From: Chrysopilus asiliformis
Taxonomy: Eukaryota > Arthropoda > Insecta > Diptera > Rhagionidae
Direction: 5' to 3'
Assembly (NCBI GenBank): GCA_964034945.1
Contig: OZ035961.1
Span: 72,268,322 to 72,332,321 of the forward strand
DNA: 64,000 bases
Numbering within the stretch: position 1 is the first letter of the stretch; every line of letters begins with the position of its first letter. Shown here piece by piece: positions 42,523 to 52,264 of this stretch. Under the pieces are notes generated by a model. It did not search any database. It was not told the DNA's origin and saw only the letters and a list, made by a program, of their open reading frames with translations. The translations under genes were made by a program, and so were the position numbers.

Positions 42523-43710
42523 TGCCCGAAGTCTTCAGATATACTGCGGATAACACCAATTGGGAGATATACTAAGTATATCTAAAAAAATGGAAGTCTT
42601 CGTAGCAAAAAACATCGAGATAAAGATATCTCTCGGGTAAAGTTATCTCTTTGTCTGAGGTCGAGATATCTGTATATTTTTACCCCAGCGCCACCACTCC
42701 TTTTTTAAAGCAGTTGTTGACAGTTATAGAATAAAATTAAAATATTGAAATCGGAAAGTTAAAATGTATGAAAAAACCTATGGATTCGTTAATGGAAGTG
42801 AATATTTTTTCTGACTCTGACAGTGATGAACCAGCAATCATTTCAAGACCCTACGTACTGCAAATAAGGGTGAATCATTTTGATACTTGGAGTGAAAGTG
42901 AATTTGTTATGAGATTTCGCTTAACAAAAGCAACATTTCAAGCACTTTTGCCTAGAATTGAAGCTGAAATCTGTATTAATCATAATAGGCAAAAACGAAA
43001 TTTGTTATTTATTGTTATTAAATATTTTCAGAAGCAGAGCAATGCCACCCAGAGATCAACCATTGTTGGCTTTACGGTTTTATGCGACAGGTTGTTTTTT
43101 AAGGGCGTGTTCTGATTTCTCAAAAGTTTCGGCTAGTCTCACTGGTCGTGTGGTAGCTAAGGTTTCAAAAGTTATTGCGGCGCTGGATCATGATATGATA
43201 AAAATCCCAAACACCATACAAGAAATCCGAAAATCGTTTCCATTTGACAGAAGTGCTTTCAGCGCCACGATCGGACAATAAAACATTCATAACAATAGCC
43301 TTCGTGATTAGAAACAAGCCGTGATGCTGCTTTTGATTATAAATTTAAGGTCACTATTTCGACCACGATTTCATTGATTTCTTCGGTTCTTTGCTTCGCG
43401 AAACAAGATATAAAGGTGGTGAATTACTCGAAAGCTATAACGGATAATTTGCATCGTACCTTTCACTTCGAAAATCCTTTAATAAGAACACACAATTATA
43501 GAAAATACCTCTTTATGTGACGTCACGATAGTTTGTATCAAGGTGGTGTTTTATTGTATCCAGTGTGCAGGAGTTGTGGAACCTTATTTCGAGAGTTGCT
43601 ATACCGAGTTGGAATTTTCATGAAGATGCCCAAGTTAAAGATATCTTCGAGATATCTTTATCTGCGGTATAGCTATCTGACAGAAAAACTAAATATGAAG
43701 ACCTCGGGCA
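42523..43710 (+). mobile_element. PIF/Harbinger element inside the hAT
   Basis: TAA at 42520-42522 and 43711-43713. Ends TGCCCGAAGTCTTCA and (inverted) TGCCCGAGGTCTTCA. AGATATC words cluster near both ends (42590-42670 and 43635-43680). Encodes a degenerate Harbinger transposase. Confidence 0.92.
42768..43281 (+). pseudogene. PIF/Harbinger transposase, N-terminal half, broken
   Basis: Frame one (from about 42768 to 43020) has an acidic start with SDSDSDEP, then WSESEFVMRFRLTKATFQAL, the Harbinger 'eF..rFRl.k..' block. Frame two (about 43025-43281) continues with PLLALRFYATGCFLRACSDF, matching the family's 'L.aLr.yAtG.f' block, and SLTGRVVAKVSKVI. The change of frame could be an intron ending 'tattttcag' at about 43031 or a frameshift. 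The catalytic DDE region after 43281 is only hinted at (a CDA-like DAAFDYKF near 43330) amid stops. Non-functional. Confidence 0.88.
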
Positions 43711-44415
43711 TAAGAGCAAGAACGTACAAACAATAATTTCGTTCTCGTTCTTGGGAGCGTTTTTCTGAAATGCCGAATTTCGTTCTCTAGAGAGTGATTT
43801 TTATTTTCTATTGATTTCAATGCCTCCTTGGGAGCAGAACGAAAGACTACAAATGGGGGCGTTTTGAACACTGGTTTAGAATGATAAAAATAATTAATTT
43901 CTGCATGTCCGTCCGTCTGTGGCGCGGATTGCGGGCGCACGGATTGAGCTAGCGACTTGAAATTTTGAGCAGATTCGTTTTTCGTAAAATGAAAGACCAA
44001 GTACGTTCATGAGCAAAAATGGACCATTAGGGGGGGTACCCCCCATACGAACGAAGACATTTTTTGCGAATATCTCAAAAACGGTGCATCTTATCAAAAA
44101 AGTGCAACAAAAGTTATTTAGGATATGATTCTACATAAAACTCCCATACATCAAAATCCGATTGGAATAAATTTTAAAAAATCTTATTGGAAAGTTAGAC
44201 TTTAAAGTGGAATTTTGGTGCAACTGTTCGAATTTTGATACGAATATCACCATACGGGTTTTCGATAATTGCCAGATTGGCAATTATAGCTTTTGTTATG
44301 TTTAAAATATGATTGTAAAGAATACTAATTATGTACTTTTCCATTTTTGTAGCGTGAAGGCGGGAGATCTTGCTAGGTTGATAAGAAGGTAGGCGGATAG
44401 GCACGCTGGTTTTTT

Positions 44416-44446
44416 CCCTTCCGGCTTAGCTCAGTGGTGGGAGGGA
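44416..44446 (+). other. tRNA-like 5' fragment
   Basis: 'ccggcttagctcagtggtgg' includes a perfect-looking A box, TTAGCTCAGTGG, but there is no B box or 3' half downstream. Possibly a SINE head or a tRNA relic. Confidence 0.4.
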
Positions 44447-46420
44447 TCTTGCCTACTTCTCTCAATGGCCATCTACTACAAAAAAATCGTGCCTGGAACT
44501 TACGCGATCGACTTCATCTTCTCAAACAAAAAGGATTGAGGAAAGGGACAAATCTACTTTGGGAAAACTATATTGTGAACGCTGTGCTTCATACCCTTAA
44601 AACTCACCTTAGTCTTGCATCTGCCCAAACTTGGAGACTTAATATGCCATTACACTTAAATAAAATTCAAACACTACTGAAAAATTCATTCATCAATCAA
44701 ATGCCAAAATTTACTGAAAAATCATTTATAATTTATTAAAAACATTCAGAAGCCATTTGAAAACAATGATTTATACGTAATAGTTAATCTTAAATTAATT
44801 TTGAGAAAAAAAAATTATATTCTATATAACAAATATTGTTGCAATTCTTTAAACTGCAGCTTAAACCATTTAAAAGATTCAAACGTAAACTTAAATATGA
44901 CAAGAAAAATTTTACCTTCGAGAATAAAAAAATTAAATCGATTATGACCACCTATATAAAATAATCATAAAATCTGTGCTGTTCGTCGAAAAAAAAGGAT
45001 AATGGGTAAAATTTCTTTGAGCTCAGAGAAAAATTCGCATAGTAAATCAAATTGCAAAACGATGTATTGCAAGTTAAAATATACCGCAAAATCGGTGGTA
45101 ATAATATACACAAAAATTATTGTTGGCTAAAAAAAATTGAAAAAAAAACGTTAACTAAAAACAATCGTATTTAAAAGCTATTTAAACTAGTAAACGGGAT
45201 GCGAATTGAAGCTTTCAACGTTGAAACGGGGACGATGAGTCATTGAAGTCGAGGTGAACTGGGAAGTTTCTGTTGTTCTTTGTCCTCCCAAATATGAATA
45301 ATCAGCGGCCAACCGAGTCGAATTCAAAGGGTAACGGCTTGAATTATTTCAGCGAAGAAATTAGCTGTTATTTTTTTTTTATTAAATTATGCGACGAATT
45401 TTTCTCTCTTTTGGCTACGTAAAAATTTTCCTTTTTCTTGCAGGATAGGTGGGCCAGAGACGCTCTGCGTAATCCAACTGGCTGTTATTGTTCCTTTTAG
45501 TTCGACGGATTTAGGAAAATTTTAAGTTGATAACGTTTTTTAGTTTGTTTTTATTAATGGGGCTGGAAATGATAACCGAAATCCGAATTTTTTTTTACTT
45601 ATTGAATGTGCAGGGAAAATGTGTGAACACAGAGAAAAGTTCCAGGTTTTCATTGAAACGGGTATCTATTATGCGTGTACCAAAAATATGTTAATACATG
45701 GGAAAAATTTCGGTGCTTTTAAACTGGTGCAATAAACGGGGTATGGAAGTAATACAGAGAGTATTGTATCTAAAACTTTTATAATAATGATTATCCTTCT
45801 AACTTAGGGTTTCCACTCGTCTTCTTTTCACGGGTATCCGTCTTCTATTTAACGGTGTCCGGGAGGGGTTTTAAATCCGGGGTTTTATCCTGGAAATTTG
45901 ACTCAATTAAGAAGTTATCTTCATAAAACCCAGACGCCAAGAAATACTAAATATGGAATTACTTATGATATATTTGACATCGAATGCCAAAATTTTGCGT
46001 ATTTTTTCTTGTCGGCAAAACAAAGTTTATTTTAATATGTATTGCGTAAAAATTGTTTCATTGTAAGCCCTAAGAGAAAAAAAAACTAATAACAATCGGT
46101 GGTTACCTCTTGCGTTTATTATAACAAAATAAATGACTTTAACTTATCCCTACACGGTTTACCTTTTAATATTTTAAACTCTCCGGAGTTTTTCCCTCAT
46201 GAGTCTAAGTTCTCTATATTTTGTTAAGGCAATCCTACAATAACTTAATTTAAATCGAAGATGGAGTATTTTCCACTGACTACCAATAAAAAGCTTATGG
46301 CGTTTGAGAAGTTGTTATAAACAACTAGCTACGCTATGGCTTGGCTAACCAGATTTAGTGTGAAGTCAGCCTCTGCGAGGCCTATCCTAAAATTACAATT
46401 GCAATAAAAAAAAGTTTTTA
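44447..46420. other. Mostly featureless DNA
   Basis: The frame 44434-44739 (rich in Leu, with IVNAVLHTLKTHLSL) has no family I know. 45230-45500 is somewhat GC-richer and contains 'cttgcag|gataggtgggcc', an acceptor-like site, but no exon I can read. The rest is AT-rich. Confidence 0.35.
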
Positions 46421-46425
46421 TTTAA

Positions 46426-46605
46426 AAACATAACAAAAGCTATAATTGCCAATCTGGCAATTATTGAAAACCCGTATGGTGGTATTCGTTATCATTCTAA
46501 ACACACTGGTGTAATTTATTTTTTTGTGTGATTACGGGATCTTGGCGTTACAAACGGTAAGGCAAATCTAATATACCCTTTGGTTTCACCATACGGGTAT
46601 AAAAA
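46426..46605 (-). mobile_element. Helentron/DINE-1-like element, copy F, internally deleted
   Basis: Both termini are present on the minus strand (TTTTTATACCCG start at 46605, TTATGTTT end at 46426). The centre, with the GTCY tract, is gone. The subterminal inverted repeat pair and 3' hairpin are intact, so this 180 bp copy shows the minimal architecture. Confidence 0.88.
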
Positions 46606-46779
46606 CTGTACTTAAACCGAAAAAATAATTTTTTGTGCGCACGCCCAATTTTTTTTTCTTTTTTAGTACATTTTTTTTAAATAAAAGCGTTTACATTTTC
46701 TTTGTTATTTTTTTTTATTTTATCCTTTTTAGTCATTTTGTGTTTGATTAAAAATGTCTGTCTTTCACCACACTTATAC

Positions 46780-47215
46780 ATACTTTTTAGTCTTCGAATA
46801 TACAATCCTTGCCTTTGAGATACCCTTACGGACTTTTTGACTCCAGAATTATTCTAACAGGACCTTCCTTTACCTTACAGATTTCTCAACGTCAAAATCG
46901 GATTCAGCGATCCCAAAAACCCTAGATTAGATTTTTTCCGGAAAATTTGAGAAAAAGAATAATCACGTTATCCTAACAGGACCTTCCGTTTCGACTTCTT
47001 AATGCCAGAATCGAATAAAGTGATCCCAAGAACCACCCAGACAAGTTTTTTTTTCCTCAAAAAAAAGATAATCGCGGTATTCTTACAGGACCTCCCCTTA
47101 TCCTTACAAGCACGAAGTAGTGAAAATATTGTATTGTAATCGAACTTCCGTATGTGTCCAAAATTCGAATGAGTGGAAGTGAGCCAACATTAGTTTGCAA
47201 GATTTGACCCTGATA
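46780..47215. repeat. Helitron-type dispersed repeat, several partial units
   Basis: 'ttatcctaacaggaccttcc' and close variants recur every 90-110 bp (46855, 46970, 47080), each followed by '...gattcagcgatcccaa'-like words. Same family as 37125-37461. Confidence 0.55.
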
Positions 47216-47260
47216 GACAGACAAACAGACACACTTTTAAAAAGAGAAAACACATTTGTA

Positions 47261-47980
47261 AAGGGTCTTCAAATAGTGACGCTCGATTTTTAAATGTAAA
47301 TAAAACAAGTTGTGTGTGAGATAGGTATCTACCCAATTTTTTTTGTTTGAAAAAATATTTTTTGTTGGCATTAAGTATAGAATATAACGTCGCTCAAATG
47401 TCCACCGTGGTTTAACTGTGTGGCACGTATTCGGGAGGTCAAATTTTCGATTTCTTTGTCGCATAAATCTGGCTGGATGTCGTTCGTTATGTTGACTTTG
47501 AGGGCATCAATTATTTGCGGTTTAATCGCATATACCTATGATTTAAGATAGCCCCAAAGGAAGAAGTCTAGAAGCGTTAAATCGCACGATCTCGGTGGCC
47601 AGTTCACGTCGCCGCCGCGCGAGATAACCATGCCCTGAAACGCTTGTGCAGAATGTCCATCGTGGCATGATGTCGGTATTCATATCATCCAGTTTAGGCC
47701 ACAAGAAGTTACTTATCATCAATCTGTACCGCTTGCCGTTGACGGTTATGGCAATGACAATTTCGTTTTGGAAGAAGTACGGACCGATGATTCCGCCAGA
47801 TCAAAATCCGTGACAAAGAGTGACTTTTGGTTCAACTCCCAACTGCTCTAGAGCCCACATTATTGAACGCTATAACCTTCCATGGTGATTTGTCATACAC
47901 TACTGAACAATTCACAACAAATTTGACGGTTGTTGCTAAAACCTAATAAACTTCGAGCGTCCTTATTGAAAAACCCTTCA
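47261..47980 (-). pseudogene. Tc1/mariner-like (IS630 type) transposase remnant, internally deleted
   Basis: Inverted ends near AAGGGTCTTCAAATAGTGACG (47261) and its counterpart at 47980, next to TA dinucleotides. On the minus strand an N-terminal scrap MEGYSVQ (about 47885) is soon followed by the C-terminal DDE_3 part: IIGPYFFQNEIVIAITVNG, RYRLMISNFLWP, then DVNWPPRSCDLT, LDFFLWGYLKS and PQIIDALKVNI. That order is typical of insect mariner-like transposases. Several frameshifts and the missing helix-turn-helix part make it dead. Confidence 0.85.
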
Positions 47981-48234
47981 TATTTTTTTTTGTAAGAAAA
48001 CAGCAATTTTTACAAAATCCCGGGATTTGAAAAATGTGTGGGAAATGAGTTCATTCAATTTGCATAAATGAATCTCTAAAGCAGGGGTCAAAATTACGGT
48101 TTCTGAAACCTACAAAAATATTTTAAAAGCAAATTTAAAAAAAATTTCCATTTCCTTAAAATATCCATTTCCTTGATTTAAGAACATAAATTCATTTTCC
48201 TATTTGGAATTCGCATTTTAGTGTAGCTATTTCC

Positions 48235-48400
48235 AGAGATGAAAATATTTCTCAATTTTTATAAAGACTCACTTCTGATGAGGAATATTTATATCGACCA
48301 GAATAACACTCACTTCTGATGAGGAATATTTATGTCGAGCAAAATAAAACTCAGTCCTGATGAGGAATATTTTTGCCGAGCAGAATAAAACTCTTTTTTA
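48235..48400 (+). repeat. Tandem repeat, about 56-60 bp, three units
   Basis: 'ctcacttctgatgaggaata' and variants at 48269, 48309 and 48349, with '.tcga.caaaataa.actca' between. Further relatives ('actgatatttattt') at 49090-49165. Confidence 0.75.
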
Positions 48401-48504
48401 AAGAGATTTAAAATGTTGTGAAAAACTTAGTTCATCAATGCCCCATTCTATATCCAAATCAACACACAAAATAAAAAACCCGTGTCTTTAAAATAGTGTA
48501 TTTT

Positions 48505-48870
48505 TATATTTAAGAATCGATTTTTTGTTGTATAAGAAACTCATATGCTGTTCAGAAATTTCCCCGAGAATTTTATTTTGCTCTGGGGTATTTTCCTGAA
48601 AAAAAAATTTTTTTTTTGTTGTATAAGAAAGTCGTGTGCTGTTCAGACATTTCCCCGCTAATTTTATTTTGCTCTAGGGTATTTTCCTAAAAAAAAATTT
48701 TTTTTGTTGTATAAGAAAGTCGTGTGCTGTTCAGACATTTCCTCGCTAATTTTATTTTGCTCTAGGGTATTTTCGTAAAAAAAATTTTTTTTTTGGATAA
48801 GAAAGTCATGTGCTGTTCAGAAATTTCCTCCCTAATTTTATTTTGCTCCGTACTATTTTCCAAAAAAAAA
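48505..48870 (+). repeat. Tandem repeat, about 105-110 bp, four units
   Basis: 'ttgtataagaaagtcgtgtg', 'ctgttcaga.atttcc' and 'ttttattttgctct' recur at near-regular spacing. The units are separated by A/T runs that form short self-complementary stretches. Inverted relative of 15478-15720. Confidence 0.85.
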
Positions 48871-48887
48871 TTTTTTTTGGAAAAAAA

Positions 48888-48975
48888 ATCCCCCCTCCCC
48901 CTCCTCCTTCCCCCTCCCCCCACACCCCACCCCCTACTAACCCACCCATCACCCACCCATCATCCACCCTTTACA
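48888..48975 (+). repeat. Pyrimidine-rich tract
   Basis: Runs of C interrupted by T, then CACCCA words. The minus strand has several G-runs close together and could form a G-quadruplex. Confidence 0.8.
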
Positions 48976-49608
48976 ATAAATAATAATTTCTTATCATGCA
49001 TTGAAAATTATTTGAAATCGTATACTAGCCACACCATACAAAATCGACCAAATGAGTTTTTCGTCAGCTCAGCGAAATAAAACTCATTGGAACTGATATT
49101 TATTTTCAGGAAATATTTATCTCTCATTAGAACTGATATTTATTTACAGAAAATATTTATCTCTCTTCTTGAGTTTTTCGTCGCACAAGTAAAAATCATC
49201 TCCTTCAGAGATATTTTTTCGCACAATGAAAAAGTTATTAGTCGTGAGTGAGACTTGAAATGAGAGATAAAGAGAGATAAAATAACTCTTATTTTCATCT
49301 CTGGCTATTTCAATTTTGTACGACACTGCAGTGCCAGAAAAAATATCGACGGCTGATATCAACCGACTGGCGGGTGATCTGTTGTTCGTCATGCTGAAGT
49401 GAAAAATCGGCAGCGGTTGTTTCGCCGATCGTTTATTTTTGGTTTTTGATGTGTTGATATTCTTGCATGGGTGCATACACATGATGTAAGAGAATAAACC
49501 ATGCCTGCTCTAAAGCATTTATACAATACTGTAAAAATGTATAAATAATTACGTATATTTAAAAGTTTTCTTTAATATCGTTCATTTGTCAAAAAAAATT
49601 CATTCATC

Positions 49609-49988
49609 TCAAAAGTCCCATTCAAAATTGCCATTGATATTCATATCGCCAAATTCATTTGACACCGCAATGCTATCATCTAAAATAAAAAACAAATTTT
49701 TAAAAATCACCACAGAAATAAATTTACAGTAGAAGTTTTTACCTCGAAGTTTTGAATAATCAACAGCTTCTATGCCGCAGAGATTTAACTGTTCATAAAG
49801 ACTGGTATGGCGACATTGTTTAAAGAACATATGGTTAAGTAACTGAACGACACTTGGTCTATCGATAGGATGGCGTTCCATACATATTTCAGCAAACTTG
49901 TGAAACGGGTCAGAGAATTTCCTATGACTATAAATTTGTCGAGTTTGCTTAGCAAAATTGTCAGTCAATATTGATTCATTCACTTGAT
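49609..49988 (-). CDS. Stlk: STRAD/Stlk-type STE20 pseudokinase, last two exons
   Basis: STRAD binds LKB1 and MO25 in the cytoplasm and activates LKB1. The exon at 49743-49988 starts after an acceptor (minus strand tttttatttgcag). It encodes kinase subdomain XI: DPFHKFAEICMERHPIDRPS, QLLNHMFFKQCRHTSLYEQL. A 63 bp intron (49680-49742, GTAAAAAC to TTTTAG) follows, and the last exon (49609-49679) ends NGNFEWDF-stop. STRAD alpha ends with W-E-F, which docks on MO25; W-D-F at the very end here fits the same role. No lesion was seen. The upstream kinase exons are not recognised between 50 and 64 kb, so they are far away or outside. Assignment as Stlk rather than another GCK-like kinase rests on HMFFKQ and the C-terminal W-x-F. 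Confidence 0.82.
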
Positions 49989-52073
49989 CTGCAAATAAAA
50001 AACATATTCAGAGCGGCTGCCAATTAACAAAAAAAATCGAATAAGAGCGTCATCTACATAAAATGAAACAATTAAGTGTTAGACTTTGAAGCATCTCTAT
50101 TTAAATCTCTTGCAAAACCAAAATTATAGCTGAGCCCCGCACGTCCCCGGGATATAACCTAGAGAATGAGTTCGATGAGTAAGTTCTCTTTCTACAAGTA
50201 AACCTAAATCGATTTTGATGCGTTTTTTTGCATTTGAAAGCTGTTATCGTCCTATTGACAGCGATTTTAAAAAAATCAAATTTTAAAAAAGCTTTTATTT
50301 AAAAAAAAACTACTAAATAAATATGATTTTTTATTTATCATGAAATTAAATAAAGATCTTCAGTGTTTTTTGTTATAACACAAAAAGGATAAAATAATTT
50401 TTTGGGCCATGAGTATTAGAAATAAAGGCTAAATAAATATTTATTTTATTTTTTATGCTTTAATCTGGATTTTTTACATTTTGCCTATTCTATAATTAAT
50501 GAGCAATAATTCTACAATATGTTTGTATGTGAATGTTTTCTCTAAAACGGCTCTAAAGATTTGGTTGAAATTTGGGTATTTATAGTTTTCGGGGACAAAG
50601 ATACAATTGCGCTAGGTCCCATCGGAAAGATTACGCGGATATCCTTTTTCTTTTTTTTAGAATTTCAAAATTCGAAAAAAAGTTCTGTAGGAATAACAAA
50701 AATATCGCTTCTACAATTTTTCTAAAGAAAATTACCGGAGAGGGTTTTCGGATCGGGGTTTTCGAACCTCAGGGAATGTACTGTAAAGGTTACGTGAATC
50801 TACTTTCTCTCCCGAAAAATCAGCAAAAGCAGAATTTTAAAGTCGTTGAGCATCGCTCAGTCTTCCAGGTATTGTAACAATAATACTGTAAAAATAATAT
50901 TTCTTTGTTTAATATAATTTTGTAGGTATGTCATAGTTTAATCTATGCAAATTATAGATAACATACAGCAATTATCAAATACAAGAAAATTTAATTTCGA
51001 AATTTCATTATAAATAATGAAGAAAAACATGAAAAATATCAATAACTAAGATTTTAAAAAAGATAATAGCATGTTTTCTAGTAAATCATGGCACAAGAAA
51101 AAAACTTTAATCTACAATCTCTCTGAAGGTCATCATCCGATTGTGATAAAGTTTTGTGAAAAATAAAGTTTGAAGAGTTTTCTATTTAATAAAAAAAACT
51201 CCATACAAAAAGTTATTATATTTTGGCCGATAAAACCCGACCATGATCGATTGTGTGGCGGTAGTTTTACTGCAATCGAAATATTAAAGAAATGTGAACA
51301 AAAAATTGTTCATTTTTTTCCACGAGTACACCAGCTTTTGAAGATTTTGGCCATGCTTCACGTATCAACATCGCCTGTTGAACTTATAAATGCCATGGGA
51401 AAAAGTCGTTTAATTTGGCTAGCTCATATTAGCACATCTAGAGAAAATAAAATAAAAATAAAACCTGAATCAAACCCGACTAAATTTAGTTTTGAAGTTT
51501 ATCAGTTTTTACGTTTTTATCCAAACATTGTCCTCTAATTAAGGCGCCCAGAAATTTTTTTAATGAGCCTCGGCGCTGCTTTTCTAGGGCTAATCATGTT
51601 AACCTGAAATTGGAGAACGTCTGTAAATAGGGGACAGCGTGCGGGCAAAAAGAGGATGGGATAGAAACCCTAATTTGTATTTGGCCTTGGCATTTAAAAG
51701 AGTGTATTTGACCATCATTTTTTGGGAAAACTGGTGTGAACGTAAAATCAAATGACTGATGGTCAACCACGAAAAAATTAGTGGGCAGATCAGATTTTCT
51801 AGCAAACTGTGTGTCAACTTAGAATAAAACTCTTTTAGCCATAGACGATTACCCAGTAACGCGAATAATCGAAGAAAGTGTCGCCTTATCTGTCTGACTA
51901 CTGGACAAGAAAAGGAGTCCAACAACATGAAGAAATTTATGGAAGTTCCTGCCGAGTAAGAATTTACCAAGGAGTTCGGTCAAAACCACGATAGTGATCG
52001 GACGTTTCGTTTATTAGTCACAGCAGTATATTTCATCCAAAGGTAATTTGTTTTCGCATTATTATTCTTAAAC
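49989..52073. other. Mostly unassigned; likely Stlk intron if that gene extends right
   Basis: 50200-50580 carries AT-rich dispersed repeat words also found near 5450-5600. A frame at 51170-51538 (+, 122 codons: WPIKPDHDRLCGGSFTAIE) and an opposite one at 51599-51970 show no family match. The former is long for this base composition and may be a relic of something unknown. Confidence 0.35.
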
Positions 52074-52264
52074 ATGGACGTCTCGGATAGTGGACCGCCA
52101 CCGGATACTGGTAATCCCCAAGGAGAGGATTCTAGCAGATCTGCACAGGAAAGCTTTTGCACTTCCAATGCATCGCTGGAGAATCAAGCGCAACATGGAC
52201 CGAACTTGCAGCAGATTACACCTTCAAACATTTTGAGCAACATTACACCTGTAAGTAGCGAGTA

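Larger units (their letters stand above)
42091..43873. mobile_element. hAT-like element inside the Helentron
   Basis: A perfect 8 bp duplication, GTTTAGAA, lies at 42083-42090 and 43874-43881. Ends are CAGTGTTCAAAAC and its inverse (13 bp perfect). GTTCTC/GAGAACGAAA words are frequent within 350 bp of the left end and 150 bp of the right. All coding sequence inside belongs to a further nested Harbinger element. Confidence 0.93.
41981..44303 (+). mobile_element. Helentron/DINE-1-like element, copy E, split by a hAT
   Basis: The 5' part 41981-42090 and 3' part 43874-44303 join at 'gtgtttagaa'/'gtttagaatgat', the normal internal sequence of the family. Subterminal CACCATACGGG and the hairpin (44262-44285) are intact. 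The GTCY tract is nearly lost. The frame at 43894-44097 is the same family artefact as in copy A. Confidence 0.9.

Noticed and set aside
44416..44446. tRNA gene
   Set aside because: Only the A-box half is present; no anticodon arm, B box or acceptor pairing.
48762..49080. Gly/Arg-rich and Pro-rich frames
   Set aside because: They are translations of the pyrimidine-rich tract on both strands.
51170..51538. Upstream Stlk kinase exon
   Set aside because: It is on the opposite strand from the Stlk exons and lacks any kinase motif.
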